Part shown: positions 30,003-39,831 of the stretch, one piece after another
Numbering within the stretch: position 1 is the stretch's first letter
Layout: the number at the start of each line of letters is the position of its first letter
From: Legionella antarctica
GTDB lineage: Bacteria; Pseudomonadota; Gammaproteobacteria; Legionellales; Legionellaceae
DNA length: 64,000 bases
Direction of reading: 5' to 3'
NCBI RefSeq assembly: GCF_011764505.1
Contig: NZ_AP022839.1
Coordinates: forward strand, 1,781,001 to 1,845,000
Translations under genes and position numbers: made by a program
The notes under the pieces: generated by a model
The model's input: the letters and a program-made list of their open reading frames with translations, nothing else
What the model was told of the DNA's origin: nothing
The model's database searches: none

Positions 30003-31325
30003 TTAATTAAAATTCATTTCATACAAATTGATAAGCTTTTTCCGGTCTTCTTCAATAAGTAAGTTATCAACTGCTGCCTTTTTAAGGGATGTGGCATAAG
30101 ATCTTAAAATGACTTTATGCTCTTGATTAAGTATATTTTTATACATGGAAATAATCATTGCCATCATATGAAATGTTGCATTTCTGTCCTTGCACACATA
30201 GGGTTGTACTCTGATAAAAACAAAATCACAAAACTCATCAAACACTATTGGCTTGGTAATTAATCGTAATTTATTCTCACTGTCGAACCGGTAAGGGGAA
30301 GGTGGGCTTGTTTTTGATATTTTTAGCAAAATTGACTGAAGCCAGTCAAAACAGTTCATTGCCGTGAACGGATCATTAATTCCAGGAGATAAAGCCCGAG
30401 CTATAATTTCCACCATTTCATCGATAAGAAAGAGTATGTCTTGCTCTTGATTACGTTTATGACCCACTGCGAAAGTTTCAATACATTTATTTTTTATTGC
30501 ATCCTCAATTTTTCTTGAGGAATAAATAGTGAGTAAGGGTAAGTCTTCGGTGATATAAGCACCGGTCCTAACTTCCAGTTGAATAATCAAATCATTTTTA
30601 GTTGCAATATCCAGAAGAGAACGCCCATCTAAAATACGAATATAGCCCCGATCGGTTGCAGTAACGGTGACATGCTTTTCATAGATAACAGGAATATCGA
30701 TTAGTTTGTTAACAACTTCTTTCCCAATGTTTGTTGGAAATTGACAAGTTACCTGACGGTATAATTCCTCTCCCACTTGAGCAATAATATTGGATATATT
30801 AATACTTTCAGGGATGTGATGAATAAAATAAATTAAAACAGAGATACTGCTTATAGTTAGTAAAATAGCAATAAGTAGAGATATTTGAGGAATAAATGCT
30901 AATCCGTCAGTATCGGTAACTCCATTTTTGTTAGCATTAAACAAAGCAAGTAAAATAAATAGGCAGTACAAAAAAGTAGCAATAAAAGTACCTAACGTAA
31001 TTTGATTTGCCTTATCACGCATAAAATTTGTCGTGAGACGAGGACCAACCTGACTTCCCGCAAAAGCAACAGCCACAATAGTTATGGAAAAAGTGACTCC
31101 TCCCACTGTGATCATGGAAGTGGCAATCGTTGATAAAATAGTTCTTGCACCCTCTTGATTGCTAGCACGAAACCAACCCCAGCTTTCCAGCCAATCAACA
31201 ACAAATAAGTGGTCAAGACGCAGGCTTAGAATTGAAAGCAATAAAGCTGCTATAGCCATCATCGATGGGATATACCAATAACTTCCACGCAACTTTGAAA
31301 GAAAATTTAATAGACCTGATTTCAT
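30003..31325 (-). CDS. DUF2254 family membrane protein
   Basis: A 440-residue inner-membrane protein. Four hydrophobic segments lie in the first 180 residues, including ITVGGVTFSITIVAVAFAGSQVGPRL, which is diagnostic of DUF2254, followed by a soluble domain with SPGINDPFTAMNC. The function of the family is unknown. It stands alone between decayed mobile DNA and effector-like genes. Confidence 0.82.
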   Translation of the reverse strand: MKSGLLNFLSKLRGSYWYIPSMMAIAALLLSILSLRLDHLFVVDWLESWGWFRASNQEGARTILSTIATSMITVGGVTFSITIVAVAFAGSQVGPRLTTNFMRDKANQITLGTFIATFLYCLFILLALFNANKNGVTDTDGLAFIPQISLLIAILLTISSISVLIYFIHHIPESINISNIIAQVGEELYRQVTCQFPTNIGKEVVNKLIDIPVIYEKHVTVTATDRGYIRILDGRSLLDIATKNDLIIQLEVRTGAYITEDLPLLTIYSSRKIEDAIKNKCIETFAVGHKRNQEQDILFLIDEMVEIIARALSPGINDPFTAMNCFDWLQSILLKISKTSPPSPYRFDSENKLRLITKPIVFDEFCDFVFIRVQPYVCKDRNATFHMMAMIISMYKNILNQEHKVILRSYATSLKKAAVDNLLIEEDRKKLINLYEMNFN

Positions 31326-31538
31326 TAATATCCGTTTATAGTAATTGCCTCATCATGAAGCGATTAATCTTTAAGCCAAATTATAGGAGCATGCTATAAT
31401 TTGAATCAGCACCATGCTTAATGCACGTTTTTTTAAACTATAAATCCTAAAGCTCAATAGATCAACGGGTGAGCATAACATCAATAGTTGTATTTCCGTG
31501 TGAGTTCTGAAGAGTATGCGCATTAAATGAATCTACTA

Positions 31539-33056
31539 TTATATTCCATTAGAATTTTGCGCGAGTTTGGAAAGTTCTAATGCTTTACTCAAATCCTCTA
31601 CCGCAATAGAAATTAAGAGCGCTAAGCTATTATCTTTGCAATTTACGATTTTTTTTCTTGTTTTCTCTTTAGCTGGTGAATAAAACTCAGTGTAATTATT
31701 ATCTACAAAGCACTGCCGTAACCAGCTTATTTCTTTTGGAGTTACAGGGTCGCAGAAAAGAGAACCAAGCAAAGATGGTTGTTCAAGAGAATAACTTTCT
31801 TCTATCAGATGGTCAGCAATATTTTTTCTTAATGCAGCGACAAGAGAGGAACTTGCTTTGTTTTCTTGCGAGGTTCTGTATAAATAAGCAAGTTGACTCA
31901 AGTCCATTAAATTAACTAAACGGTGCTGTAGACTTTCATCCAAATGATTAAATATGATTTGAGAAGTCGGTTCTTTTAACCCAATTTCATCTTTTGCGGC
32001 AATTCGTAAACGTAACAGACAGATGTTTGAGTCTTCAATGGATAAATTGTTTAGGGTTATTTGTCTTAATGCGGTAAAAAATTCGAGTATTGCCTCTGGA
32101 GAAGGGCGATCTTTCCTATATTTTGCTCCCATTTGAGTAATAAAACGTTCTACTATGTCACAAACAAATGGATCTGGTTTTTTTTCAAAATGTTCAAATA
32201 ATCCCTCAGAACAAAAATCAATTTCACGGTATTGTTTTACAAGTTCCTCCATATTCAAATGTGTATGGGCGTTTCTGAACTCGATAATTTTTCGCAATGG
32301 ATTAGAAGCGCCAAAAAGGCTGAATAAAATAGGAGTCAAGGCAAAAAAATCACTGGCCTCTGAATAATAACCATCCAGTGCTTCAATAGCAAGATGTTCG
32401 AGAGTTCCTTGGGAAAATTGTGGGTACTCTACTATGGGCTTGGCATAGTCAGGATCCAGATATAGTGCATCAATTTTGCATTGTTTTGCTCCACTAACAT
32501 CTATTTCCTTAATTCTTATTTTTATATTTTCACCTTTGATGTCACCATGAACAATTGAAGGTCCACTTGTGTTTCTATAGTGCATTCGATTAAGACCCAG
32601 AATGAGTTGCCAGGCGACATCGGCTGCTTGAAAAAAAGTTAATTGTCTTAATTGAGGATTTTCGCTAGCGTTGGGATAGATATGGAACCCATCAATAAAA
32701 TCCATGATGAGTGCTTCTTGCCCCTCAATATTGAGAACAGCAATTTCTGACACATAAAATTGATAGAGTGAAGGGTGTTGCCCTTTATTATAAATTTTAA
32801 TTGCTACAGGGTGTGTCTCATCAATAATGATGTCTTCTTTTTTTACCCTTTGTGGAGCTAAGTTCTTGGGAACAGTTTTTAATCTACATTGATAACCCTT
32901 ATAAACTTGGCTACCCAACATCTCAGTGTAGTCACTCGTATAATAATCTACTGTCCCATTCGGCTTTTTTACTGGGAAGAGTATACAGAACAAGGAATCA
33001 TTACATTTTTCTGAATAACCCATAGAAACTGTCACCTTATTTGAATGAAATGCCAT
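31539..33056 (-). CDS. Protein-kinase-like protein, candidate effector
   Basis: A 505-residue protein with a protein-kinase-like core. Lys87 sits in PVAIKIYN (VAIK motif), and the catalytic loop is HGDIKGENIKI (His170, Asp172, Lys174, Asn177). The metal-binding DFG position reads DPD (201-203), and GTLEHLAIEAL occupies the APE position. The C-terminal 200 residues are helical and unrecognised. HGD instead of HRD and DPD instead of DFG make it atypical, but the charged residues needed for catalysis are kept. It is not one of the LegK proteins I can recall. Export by Dot/Icm is inference. Confidence 0.65.
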   Translation of the reverse strand: MAFHSNKVTVSMGYSEKCNDSLFCILFPVKKPNGTVDYYTSDYTEMLGSQVYKGYQCRLKTVPKNLAPQRVKKEDIIIDETHPVAIKIYNKGQHPSLYQFYVSEIAVLNIEGQEALIMDFIDGFHIYPNASENPQLRQLTFFQAADVAWQLILGLNRMHYRNTSGPSIVHGDIKGENIKIRIKEIDVSGAKQCKIDALYLDPDYAKPIVEYPQFSQGTLEHLAIEALDGYYSEASDFFALTPILFSLFGASNPLRKIIEFRNAHTHLNMEELVKQYREIDFCSEGLFEHFEKKPDPFVCDIVERFITQMGAKYRKDRPSPEAILEFFTALRQITLNNLSIEDSNICLLRLRIAAKDEIGLKEPTSQIIFNHLDESLQHRLVNLMDLSQLAYLYRTSQENKASSSLVAALRKNIADHLIEESYSLEQPSLLGSLFCDPVTPKEISWLRQCFVDNNYTEFYSPAKEKTRKKIVNCKDNSLALLISIAVEDLSKALELSKLAQNSNGI

Positions 33057-33353
33057 TGTAACTATGTACTATATAATATCATTTTATTGAACAAAAAGCT
33101 GCCCACATCAGGAATGAGTCAAATAGAAAACAAGTTGTGCATGACTCCAACTTAAACACTATACTTCAACTATCACAATAAAATAATACTTTATGTGTAC
33201 TACAATTTCATTGTGGTTTATATATCTACAAATTGCTTCATGGCTCCTTAAACTAAAAGGAATAAGGTTAGATGATAGATGTAATCTACTGGAATACCAA
33301 AATTTAAAATTTGGTTATCACATCTTCATCTTCAATTTTAAAAGGAAGAAGAA

Positions 33354-36300
33354 ATGGAATCTGTGAGCGAAATAACTGAATTGTTGGAAGAGGCCAAAAA
33401 AAGCCAGATTATTGAGATTTATCTAAGAGAAAAATACAAAGAACACTTCGATCCAGTCTGGCTAAATGCAACGGAAAATTATGAAAAGCTTGCGGCTGCT
33501 ATTAATTTTTTTTACGAATTAAACCATGATAAATTAAATGTTGATGTAATTGGAAGTGAGAATGTAGAAACCCGTAAAGTCTACATTGATCAATATGAAC
33601 TTTTAGAAAGATTGTTGGATAAAGTCGTGGTATTTTCTGGAGTTAATCCACCAGTTGCAACTGCATTTAAAGAGAAAGAGGCTATTTTACTAGGTTTGTA
33701 TCTAAACCAGGAGATAGAGTCTCGTTCCTTGCGTGATTTGCATGCTCAAAGCAGTAATCTTGGAATTGCGGAGAAATTATTAAATGCCGATCTAGGGCAA
33801 ACGGAATGGCTTGGTGAGGTTGATTTAGAGCGTCTGTTGATTAAGCTCGGAGTAAAAGACAGGACACATATTACTCGATTGAATGCTGAAGATATAGGTA
33901 TGATACTACATTTTGAGCGAGTTAAGCACTTGGGGGCTATTGAGGAGTATACCATCCCATTATTAATTAACTGTGGTAACACATCTTTAGGCGGCCAGGG
34001 TTCACATTGGACTTATGCTATGGTATCCGTCAATCCCATCACAAATTCAATTACTATTAATTATCAGGATTCAATGCCTCTCCAAGGTACAGAGCAGGCT
34101 ATATTAACTGCAGCCATTAATTACTCAGATGCCCCATATAGTGCATTTCCCGATTTTACTACAAAAACAGCAAATGTTGCATCTGATGGATTACAGGAGG
34201 ATGGTTGGAGTTGTGGTTATCGTGCTTTGAAAGGTTTATTAGGTGAGGAGGAATTCCCCGTACATGGTGATGTGAACACAAGTATTGAGTGGTTAAGACT
34301 GGCTGGCACCCCCACAAGGTCTTATTCTTTAAGGAATGTTATTTACGAGTTATTACTTAGCGATCTGGAAATTGATCAGGATTATTTCATAGCAATGAGC
34401 CTTGATGAAAAAATGTTAAAACATACGGATAGAGAGACATATGAACTTGATAGTGAGTTTACTAAACATTATCTGGAGTTTATAACCAACACCAATAAAA
34501 CGAAACCAGTTATCACATCAGAGAAATTCACAAAAGAATACAGAGATATTACAGAACAATTATCGGGTAGAATATCAAGTAAGCATATAGATACAGAACG
34601 AAAAAACAGTTTAAAAAGGCTGAGTCAAAAAATAGACGAGGTTACTAGCAACGGACTCTTAACTGCAGATGCTAAAATTCTCGCTCTTTTAGATGTCTTT
34701 ACCAATGAATATGCCCTTATCTTAAAAACTAGTGGTGGTTCAAATAGTGGATTAGGTAAGTTTATTAAGAAGGTTTGTCTTGAACATTTTGGTGTTGAAT
34801 TAAGCAAGGATCAACGTTACCGTTTAAAATCAGATGGCTTAATGATGCGTATTTTCAATGCCCAACTGGAAGAAACCATTAAAAAAACAGAAGAAATTAG
34901 TTTGTTACCTCCTAGCAAAAAAAATTCAATAGTGTCGGATCACATATCCCAAAGTGCTCCGGTCGTAGGAACAAAAAAATTAATGATCTCAAGTGTATCA
35001 CCTTCATTAGGTATGCTTAGATCCGAAGATACTGAATCAGTTCAACCAAGATTACTTAAAAACAGAGAGCTTACTCGTTTAGGAAGTATGTTTGGTAAAA
35101 GCCAATTTTGTTATGCTGAAAAACCTGGAGGAGTTGAGCCTGGATTTAGATCAATTGACTGTGATGGCGCTTTTTTTGATGAACTAGACATCATTTTACT
35201 GGATGAAAAATTATTATCTGATGAGAGGCTGCCATTTGACCAGAAGAAAAAATTTAATGACTTGACAAAAGCACTTGCAGGAAAAAACGTAACAAGAAAG
35301 CAAATGATCTTTGCAACCTTTGTCAACACTCATGTGAAAGGACCTCATAGCAAGGAGGCAATCGATCCGGGTATTCAATGGCTTTGTAATGAGATAAAAA
35401 GAGCTGTTGCTAAAAATAATCAATTGAGTGCCTGGATGTATAAACTTGATTATGCAGAGGGCCAGAAAGATAGGATTAAGACCAACAAAGAGGCACTGAG
35501 AGAGTTTGTTGGTACACGGTTGGCAGGAATTTTTAGTGAAAAAAATCAAAAACAAGAAATTGTCTGGGTTAGTAACAGTAAAAATGGCGTACATGCTTTA
35601 CTAGCCTGTGGCTGGAAAAATGGTTTAAGTGAGTTGAAGAAATTTCTCCATGGTGGGACTGAGCCTGATTATAATGGAATTTTAGTTGAGGAGATGGATG
35701 CACCGGTTAAACACTCTAAACGGGTTCCAGGTTTAGGTAAAAATTTAATTTTTGGTATTGCTATTGGGGATAGGGATGGAATTGGCAAGGAGGCACAAAA
35801 TAAAGGTTTTGCTGATGGCGCATTTTATGGCTTTGATTATGGCAAGCCCTACGAAGGAGAAGGAGTATGTCTAAGTCTTAAAGATGATTTTACCTTTGAG
35901 GACACCTATGCAAATGCACCCTCAATATTCAGAGGCTCGTCAATATTTGGTTTTGCCCGTCATTTTATGTATCGGAACTACAGCATATTTTACGATACCC
36001 CTTTATCTGAGCGAATGGTTGGTGTCCACTTGTTGAAAAAAATGATTACAGGGGAAAATCCAAGTGAAGAGGTGATGAAAAGTTACCCTGGTTTAACGCA
36101 GGAACTTTTTCGGATTCAAGAACGCACACCTTCTCCCCAGGAGCTACTGCATCAGCTTGGTGATATTCGAGAAATTTGCCGCGATGGGGGTCGGTTGCAA
36201 GCCTCGATAGATACTTATATCACCCAAATCAGCACTGGAAAATTGACTCCTTTTGATTTTTATTTCGCTAAAATTAAAATTGATCTAATCCAGGAGGCTA

Positions 36301-37424
36301 TAGAAAGAAACACGCGTGAAGAAGAAGTAGAGCAATATACGACATTTATCGATGAGATGGCAGCAACTGCAGACAAGAGCAACCAGACAATTTTAGATGT
36401 ATTCGAACAACGTATGTTATTGACCCGGCAGGAAGTTGATTTAATCGATGCATTAGAAAAGTTCTTTTCTCCTGTTTCGGTTATGTCACATGACAGGACC
36501 GTTTTTCTTAACACAATGCGTTTCGATCCGCCCTCTGGAAGAATACCCTTTCAATTAATACGGGAACAAAATGGAACATATACTCTAAGCACCATCGATA
36601 AAACTATGGTCAAACAATTAAAAAATGAATTGGATCTTGATTTCATTGAAACCAGTGAGGGGCTAAGCTGCACTATTGAAGCAAAAAATATAACAAGATT
36701 AATGAGAAATGCAGAGCTAAAATATAATAATAAAAGGGATGAGTTATTAATCAAACCAATTTACGCAATAGAAACCTTCCCAAATTTTATCTCTTTGGTA
36801 CATAAAGATCATGCTCCTGAGTCTCCTAAGGCTGATCTTGGCTTTTTATGGCATCCTGATAATAGCCTTTCCCTTCAATTAATTGCTAAAACTGAAAAGC
36901 AAGTCGAGCAATTGCATGAACTTTTGGACACACCAATTAAAATTAATGAAGTCAAGAGTATTGAAATACCTCCGGATATGCATACTGCATTTCAAAAAAG
37001 GATAGCCGAGATCTATCATAATCAAAACAAAACAAAGAGATCTATTGAAAAAGAACCCGAGCTGGAGTCTGGTATTACATTAAATTTAAAACAAACTAAA
37101 TGGGAAAAGATCTACCAAAAATCTGAAAGAGATGAGCTAGAAGCTCCCATGGCACCATTAAATCAATTAGCAGAACAGTTAATAAAACGATTTGTGGAGT
37201 TAATTGGGGAGGATAGTGTTTCAGGAAAAATTAAAGATGCAATTCAGGAAATATCCAGTATTGATGTGCTTGAAAAACTGATGTCCTATAAAGATAAGAC
37301 TTTGGTCTTACCTGATACGATTCAGGCTATTATTGAGGAACGAGTAGAGGATATCAAAGAGGTTGAGGATGAAATGGTTGTCACTCCTTCCGGTGACGGT
37401 GGTATACATCCAAATCTGCTTTAA
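33354..37424 (+). CDS. Giant protein with clan CE protease-like triad and kinase-like loop, candidate effector
   Basis: A 1,356-residue protein. Residues 200-295 show the arrangement of clan CE (ULP/deubiquitinase-like) cysteine proteases: His218 in GSHWTYAMV, Asp239 in NYQDSM, Gln281, and Cys287 in DGWSCGYRALKGLL. A second region near 740-832 contains GDRDGIGKEAQNKG (805-818) and YGFDYGKP (825-832), similar in layout to the catalytic and metal loops of phosphoinositide-type kinases. The remainder is helical, with a low-complexity acidic end. No signal peptide or membrane segment. GGAAGAAG directly precedes the ATG. I do not recognise it as a named effector; both activities are inference from motif order. 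Confidence 0.6.
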   Translation: MESVSEITELLEEAKKSQIIEIYLREKYKEHFDPVWLNATENYEKLAAAINFFYELNHDKLNVDVIGSENVETRKVYIDQYELLERLLDKVVVFSGVNPPVATAFKEKEAILLGLYLNQEIESRSLRDLHAQSSNLGIAEKLLNADLGQTEWLGEVDLERLLIKLGVKDRTHITRLNAEDIGMILHFERVKHLGAIEEYTIPLLINCGNTSLGGQGSHWTYAMVSVNPITNSITINYQDSMPLQGTEQAILTAAINYSDAPYSAFPDFTTKTANVASDGLQEDGWSCGYRALKGLLGEEEFPVHGDVNTSIEWLRLAGTPTRSYSLRNVIYELLLSDLEIDQDYFIAMSLDEKMLKHTDRETYELDSEFTKHYLEFITNTNKTKPVITSEKFTKEYRDITEQLSGRISSKHIDTERKNSLKRLSQKIDEVTSNGLLTADAKILALLDVFTNEYALILKTSGGSNSGLGKFIKKVCLEHFGVELSKDQRYRLKSDGLMMRIFNAQLEETIKKTEEISLLPPSKKNSIVSDHISQSAPVVGTKKLMISSVSPSLGMLRSEDTESVQPRLLKNRELTRLGSMFGKSQFCYAEKPGGVEPGFRSIDCDGAFFDELDIILLDEKLLSDERLPFDQKKKFNDLTKALAGKNVTRKQMIFATFVNTHVKGPHSKEAIDPGIQWLCNEIKRAVAKNNQLSAWMYKLDYAEGQKDRIKTNKEALREFVGTRLAGIFSEKNQKQEIVWVSNSKNGVHALLACGWKNGLSELKKFLHGGTEPDYNGILVEEMDAPVKHSKRVPGLGKNLIFGIAIGDRDGIGKEAQNKGFADGAFYGFDYGKPYEGEGVCLSLKDDFTFEDTYANAPSIFRGSSIFGFARHFMYRNYSIFYDTPLSERMVGVHLLKKMITGENPSEEVMKSYPGLTQELFRIQERTPSPQELLHQLGDIREICRDGGRLQASIDTYITQISTGKLTPFDFYFAKIKIDLIQEAIERNTREEEVEQYTTFIDEMAATADKSNQTILDVFEQRMLLTRQEVDLIDALEKFFSPVSVMSHDRTVFLNTMRFDPPSGRIPFQLIREQNGTYTLSTIDKTMVKQLKNELDLDFIETSEGLSCTIEAKNITRLMRNAELKYNNKRDELLIKPIYAIETFPNFISLVHKDHAPESPKADLGFLWHPDNSLSLQLIAKTEKQVEQLHELLDTPIKINEVKSIEIPPDMHTAFQKRIAEIYHNQNKTKRSIEKEPELESGITLNLKQTKWEKIYQKSERDELEAPMAPLNQLAEQLIKRFVELIGEDSVSGKIKDAIQEISSIDVLEKLMSYKDKTLVLPDTIQAIIEERVEDIKEVEDEMVVTPSGDGGIHPNLL

Positions 37425-37558
37425 TAAAAATAACTGCTTAGGGTATTAGAGAATAAACCTTGATCCCAATAAGAAGTTTCAATCAGTACTGGACTCTTAA
37501 TTTTTCTAAGTATATAGTCGTTCGCGACTAAAAGAATCATTAAAATGAGCAGGTAATT

Positions 37559-37789
37559 ATGACTGATTTTCAACCCGGCGAACAGGTATGGATTATAAGT
37601 TTTGAAGTCGAAGATGATTTCTATTTATTATCCAAACAAACAATAACGGATGTATTAGAGGATAAAGTAGAGTGTGAAGATGATTTTAATACCTTCCATG
37701 TTTCTTATGAAGACATTTATAAAACAAAATCTGAGGCTTTGGATGAAATGATCAGCCGGTTACAGGATATGCGCCAGGCTGAGCCTTGA
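37559..37789 (+). CDS. Small acidic protein of unknown function
   Basis: A 76-residue acidic protein (MTDFQPGEQVWIISFEVEDD...). The first half looks like a small beta fold, the second half a helix (EALDEMISRLQDMRQ). It follows the 1,356-residue gene by 134 bases on the same strand with a ribosome binding site (GCAGGTAA) before the ATG. I do not recognise it. Confidence 0.55.
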   Translation: MTDFQPGEQVWIISFEVEDDFYLLSKQTITDVLEDKVECEDDFNTFHVSYEDIYKTKSEALDEMISRLQDMRQAEP

Positions 37790-37836
37790 ATCGCTTCCTA
37801 CTATACACCGTAAACGTTTAAAGTGATTTACCTGTT

Positions 37837-38571
37837 TCAAAGTTGAGTCAATCCACCGTCTACAAAAAGTTCAATTCCTGTAATATAGGAAGATTCTGGG
37901 GCAAGAAGAAACGTAACCGCTGCAGCCGTTTCCTCTGGAGTTCCAAAGCGTCTCATAGGATTATTCGCCGTTACTTCTTCAATAATACTAGTAACTATCT
38001 TGTCTTTATGCCACAAGGGCGTTTTAATTGGACCAGGGCTCACTGCATTAACACGTATTTTACGTTCAATGAGGCTTGAAGCAAAAGTACGGGCCATCGA
38101 CCTCACAGCAGCTTTTGCTGCACCATAAACTGAACCTATCGGAGAGCCGATGCACCCGGCTACAGAAGCGTTGAGTACTATCGATGCCTCATCGGTTAAG
38201 TACGGAATGGCTTTTTGAAGAGTAAAGAAGACACTTTTAACATTAACATTTATTAGCATATCAAAGTCCTCTTCAGTCACTTCATCAACAGGTTTTAGTA
38301 CAGCAGCTCCTGCGTTAGCAAACAGGCCATTGATCGAGCCAATTTCTTTTTTGATGAATATAAAAAGTGCCTCAATATCACTTAGGCGACTCGCATCAGA
38401 TGCAAAAGATCGAGCCTTCTTTCCAAGATTTTCGACTGCAAAGTCCAGACTTTCTTGATTGCGTCCAGTGATAATGACACTTCCACCTTCATCGATGATC
38501 CGTTTTGCTGTAGCAAATCCAATCCCGCTGCTACCGCCTGTAATTAATATTGTCTTGCTACTAAATCTCAT
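37837..38571 (-). CDS. Short-chain dehydrogenase/reductase
   Basis: A 244-residue classical SDR. The cofactor motif TGGSSGIGFATA, the NAGA motif (FANAGAAVL), the catalytic Ser (NASVAGCIG) and YGAAK are all present, and it ends GIELFVDGGLTQL. The lack of a conserved substrate region leaves the substrate open. It converges on the small acidic gene. Confidence 0.88.
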   Translation of the reverse strand: MRFSSKTILITGGSSGIGFATAKRIIDEGGSVIITGRNQESLDFAVENLGKKARSFASDASRLSDIEALFIFIKKEIGSINGLFANAGAAVLKPVDEVTEEDFDMLINVNVKSVFFTLQKAIPYLTDEASIVLNASVAGCIGSPIGSVYGAAKAAVRSMARTFASSLIERKIRVNAVSPGPIKTPLWHKDKIVTSIIEEVTANNPMRRFGTPEETAAAVTFLLAPESSYITGIELFVDGGLTQL

Positions 38572-38703
38572 GCCAGTTTTCCTATGCTTTTACTCTAATT
38601 ACAACTAATTTTCTGAACCTGAACAGTGATTTTTATCTCCATTTGGTTATTAAAAGCAGTGATCAGTTAACCAACAACAATAATAAATATTATTCATACT
38701 ATT

Positions 38704-39738
38704 TTAGAATGGAATCCTTTGAGTTAAATTATAAAAATGACGATCCAATTCGCAATCCTTCACGTCAATACTCTGTGAAGTAACATTAAAAAAAGAGATA
38801 AAACTTAACACCGATTTATCGCCATTTAATTTTTTAGTATGAAATAAAGATGAAATGGGTTGGTTTATTTGGTTGAAAAGTTCCTGTTCTTTTACCCTAT
38901 CAGTGGAAAAAGCAGAGCTGGTATAATGGAGTGCTGTATCCACGCTGCGCCCAAGGATTGCTTGACTCAGTTGCTGATGCATTTTTTTTGTTAGTAGGTT
39001 TTGTTCCTTTCTTTGAAACTCTACTTGGGCTTGCACCGCTGCTTTATAGGCTATAATTGCGCCACAAATGACTGCAACTCCTATAATACTCCAGCCTAAT
39101 AGAGGAAATACAGCAAAGCTGGTAAAAACCCCGATACCTGTTAACAGTCCTGAGATACCAGCGCTGCATCCTGCGATAGAACCAAATGTACCTACAAAGC
39201 CGAAAAAAGAAGGAGTTAGCAATTGAGAGTAAGGGATAGATTTTCCTGATGTGTGTTTTGCTATCTCTGCAACAATTGCTTGTTTATCGACAACTAAATT
39301 CAACTGTTTTTTGTCGATTTGTTGCTTAATAATGAGTAATATTTGATATAAAGGTGAATGGGTATCTTTTTTAGCTATTTCATAAAGATCTATATTCAGC
39401 ATTTTTTTTAAATAACTACTAAAATCCTCCTCCTCTGGATGATTTAAAAAATTTTCATAAATACTGTTGATGTAATTAGTAATATCAGCACATAATTTTT
39501 TTTGATTTTTTTGTAATTGTTCTTCAAATTGAAGGGCATTATTTTCCATTTCCTGATAGGAAAAATAAAAAATAGGGATACTAATGAGACAAAACAGTCC
39601 TGTTGAAATTGCGCCCAGCGTTAGTGATAGGATACCTCCTATAGAGCCACCTAATATGCTAAATATAATACCGAATAAAGGCCATGCAACACCAGCTGCA
39701 GAGCCTATACCGTTAATAGCAGCTCTAGATAATCGCAT
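38704..39738 (-). CDS. Membrane-hairpin protein of unknown function, effector candidate
   Basis: About 344 residues with two glycine-rich hydrophobic blocks: residues 10-60 (two segments) and 175-240 (two to three segments). Between and after them are charged helical regions that may form coiled coils. No signal peptide. The apparent first codon is TTG at 39741; the ATG at 39738 is preferred. The architecture resembles Legionella effectors that insert into host membranes, but no family is recognised. Confidence 0.5.
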   Translation of the reverse strand: MRLSRAAINGIGSAAGVAWPLFGIIFSILGGSIGGILSLTLGAISTGLFCLISIPIFYFSYQEMENNALQFEEQLQKNQKKLCADITNYINSIYENFLNHPEEEDFSSYLKKMLNIDLYEIAKKDTHSPLYQILLIIKQQIDKKQLNLVVDKQAIVAEIAKHTSGKSIPYSQLLTPSFFGFVGTFGSIAGCSAGISGLLTGIGVFTSFAVFPLLGWSIIGVAVICGAIIAYKAAVQAQVEFQRKEQNLLTKKMHQQLSQAILGRSVDTALHYTSSAFSTDRVKEQELFNQINQPISSLFHTKKLNGDKSVLSFISFFNVTSQSIDVKDCELDRHFYNLTQRIPF

Positions 39739-39831
39739 CAATAAAATTTATACCTCGTTCTTCAAAAGCAAATAATTTAGATATAGAAACCTGATTGTTG
39801 TTCATATAATATTCTATAATAAAACATTCTG

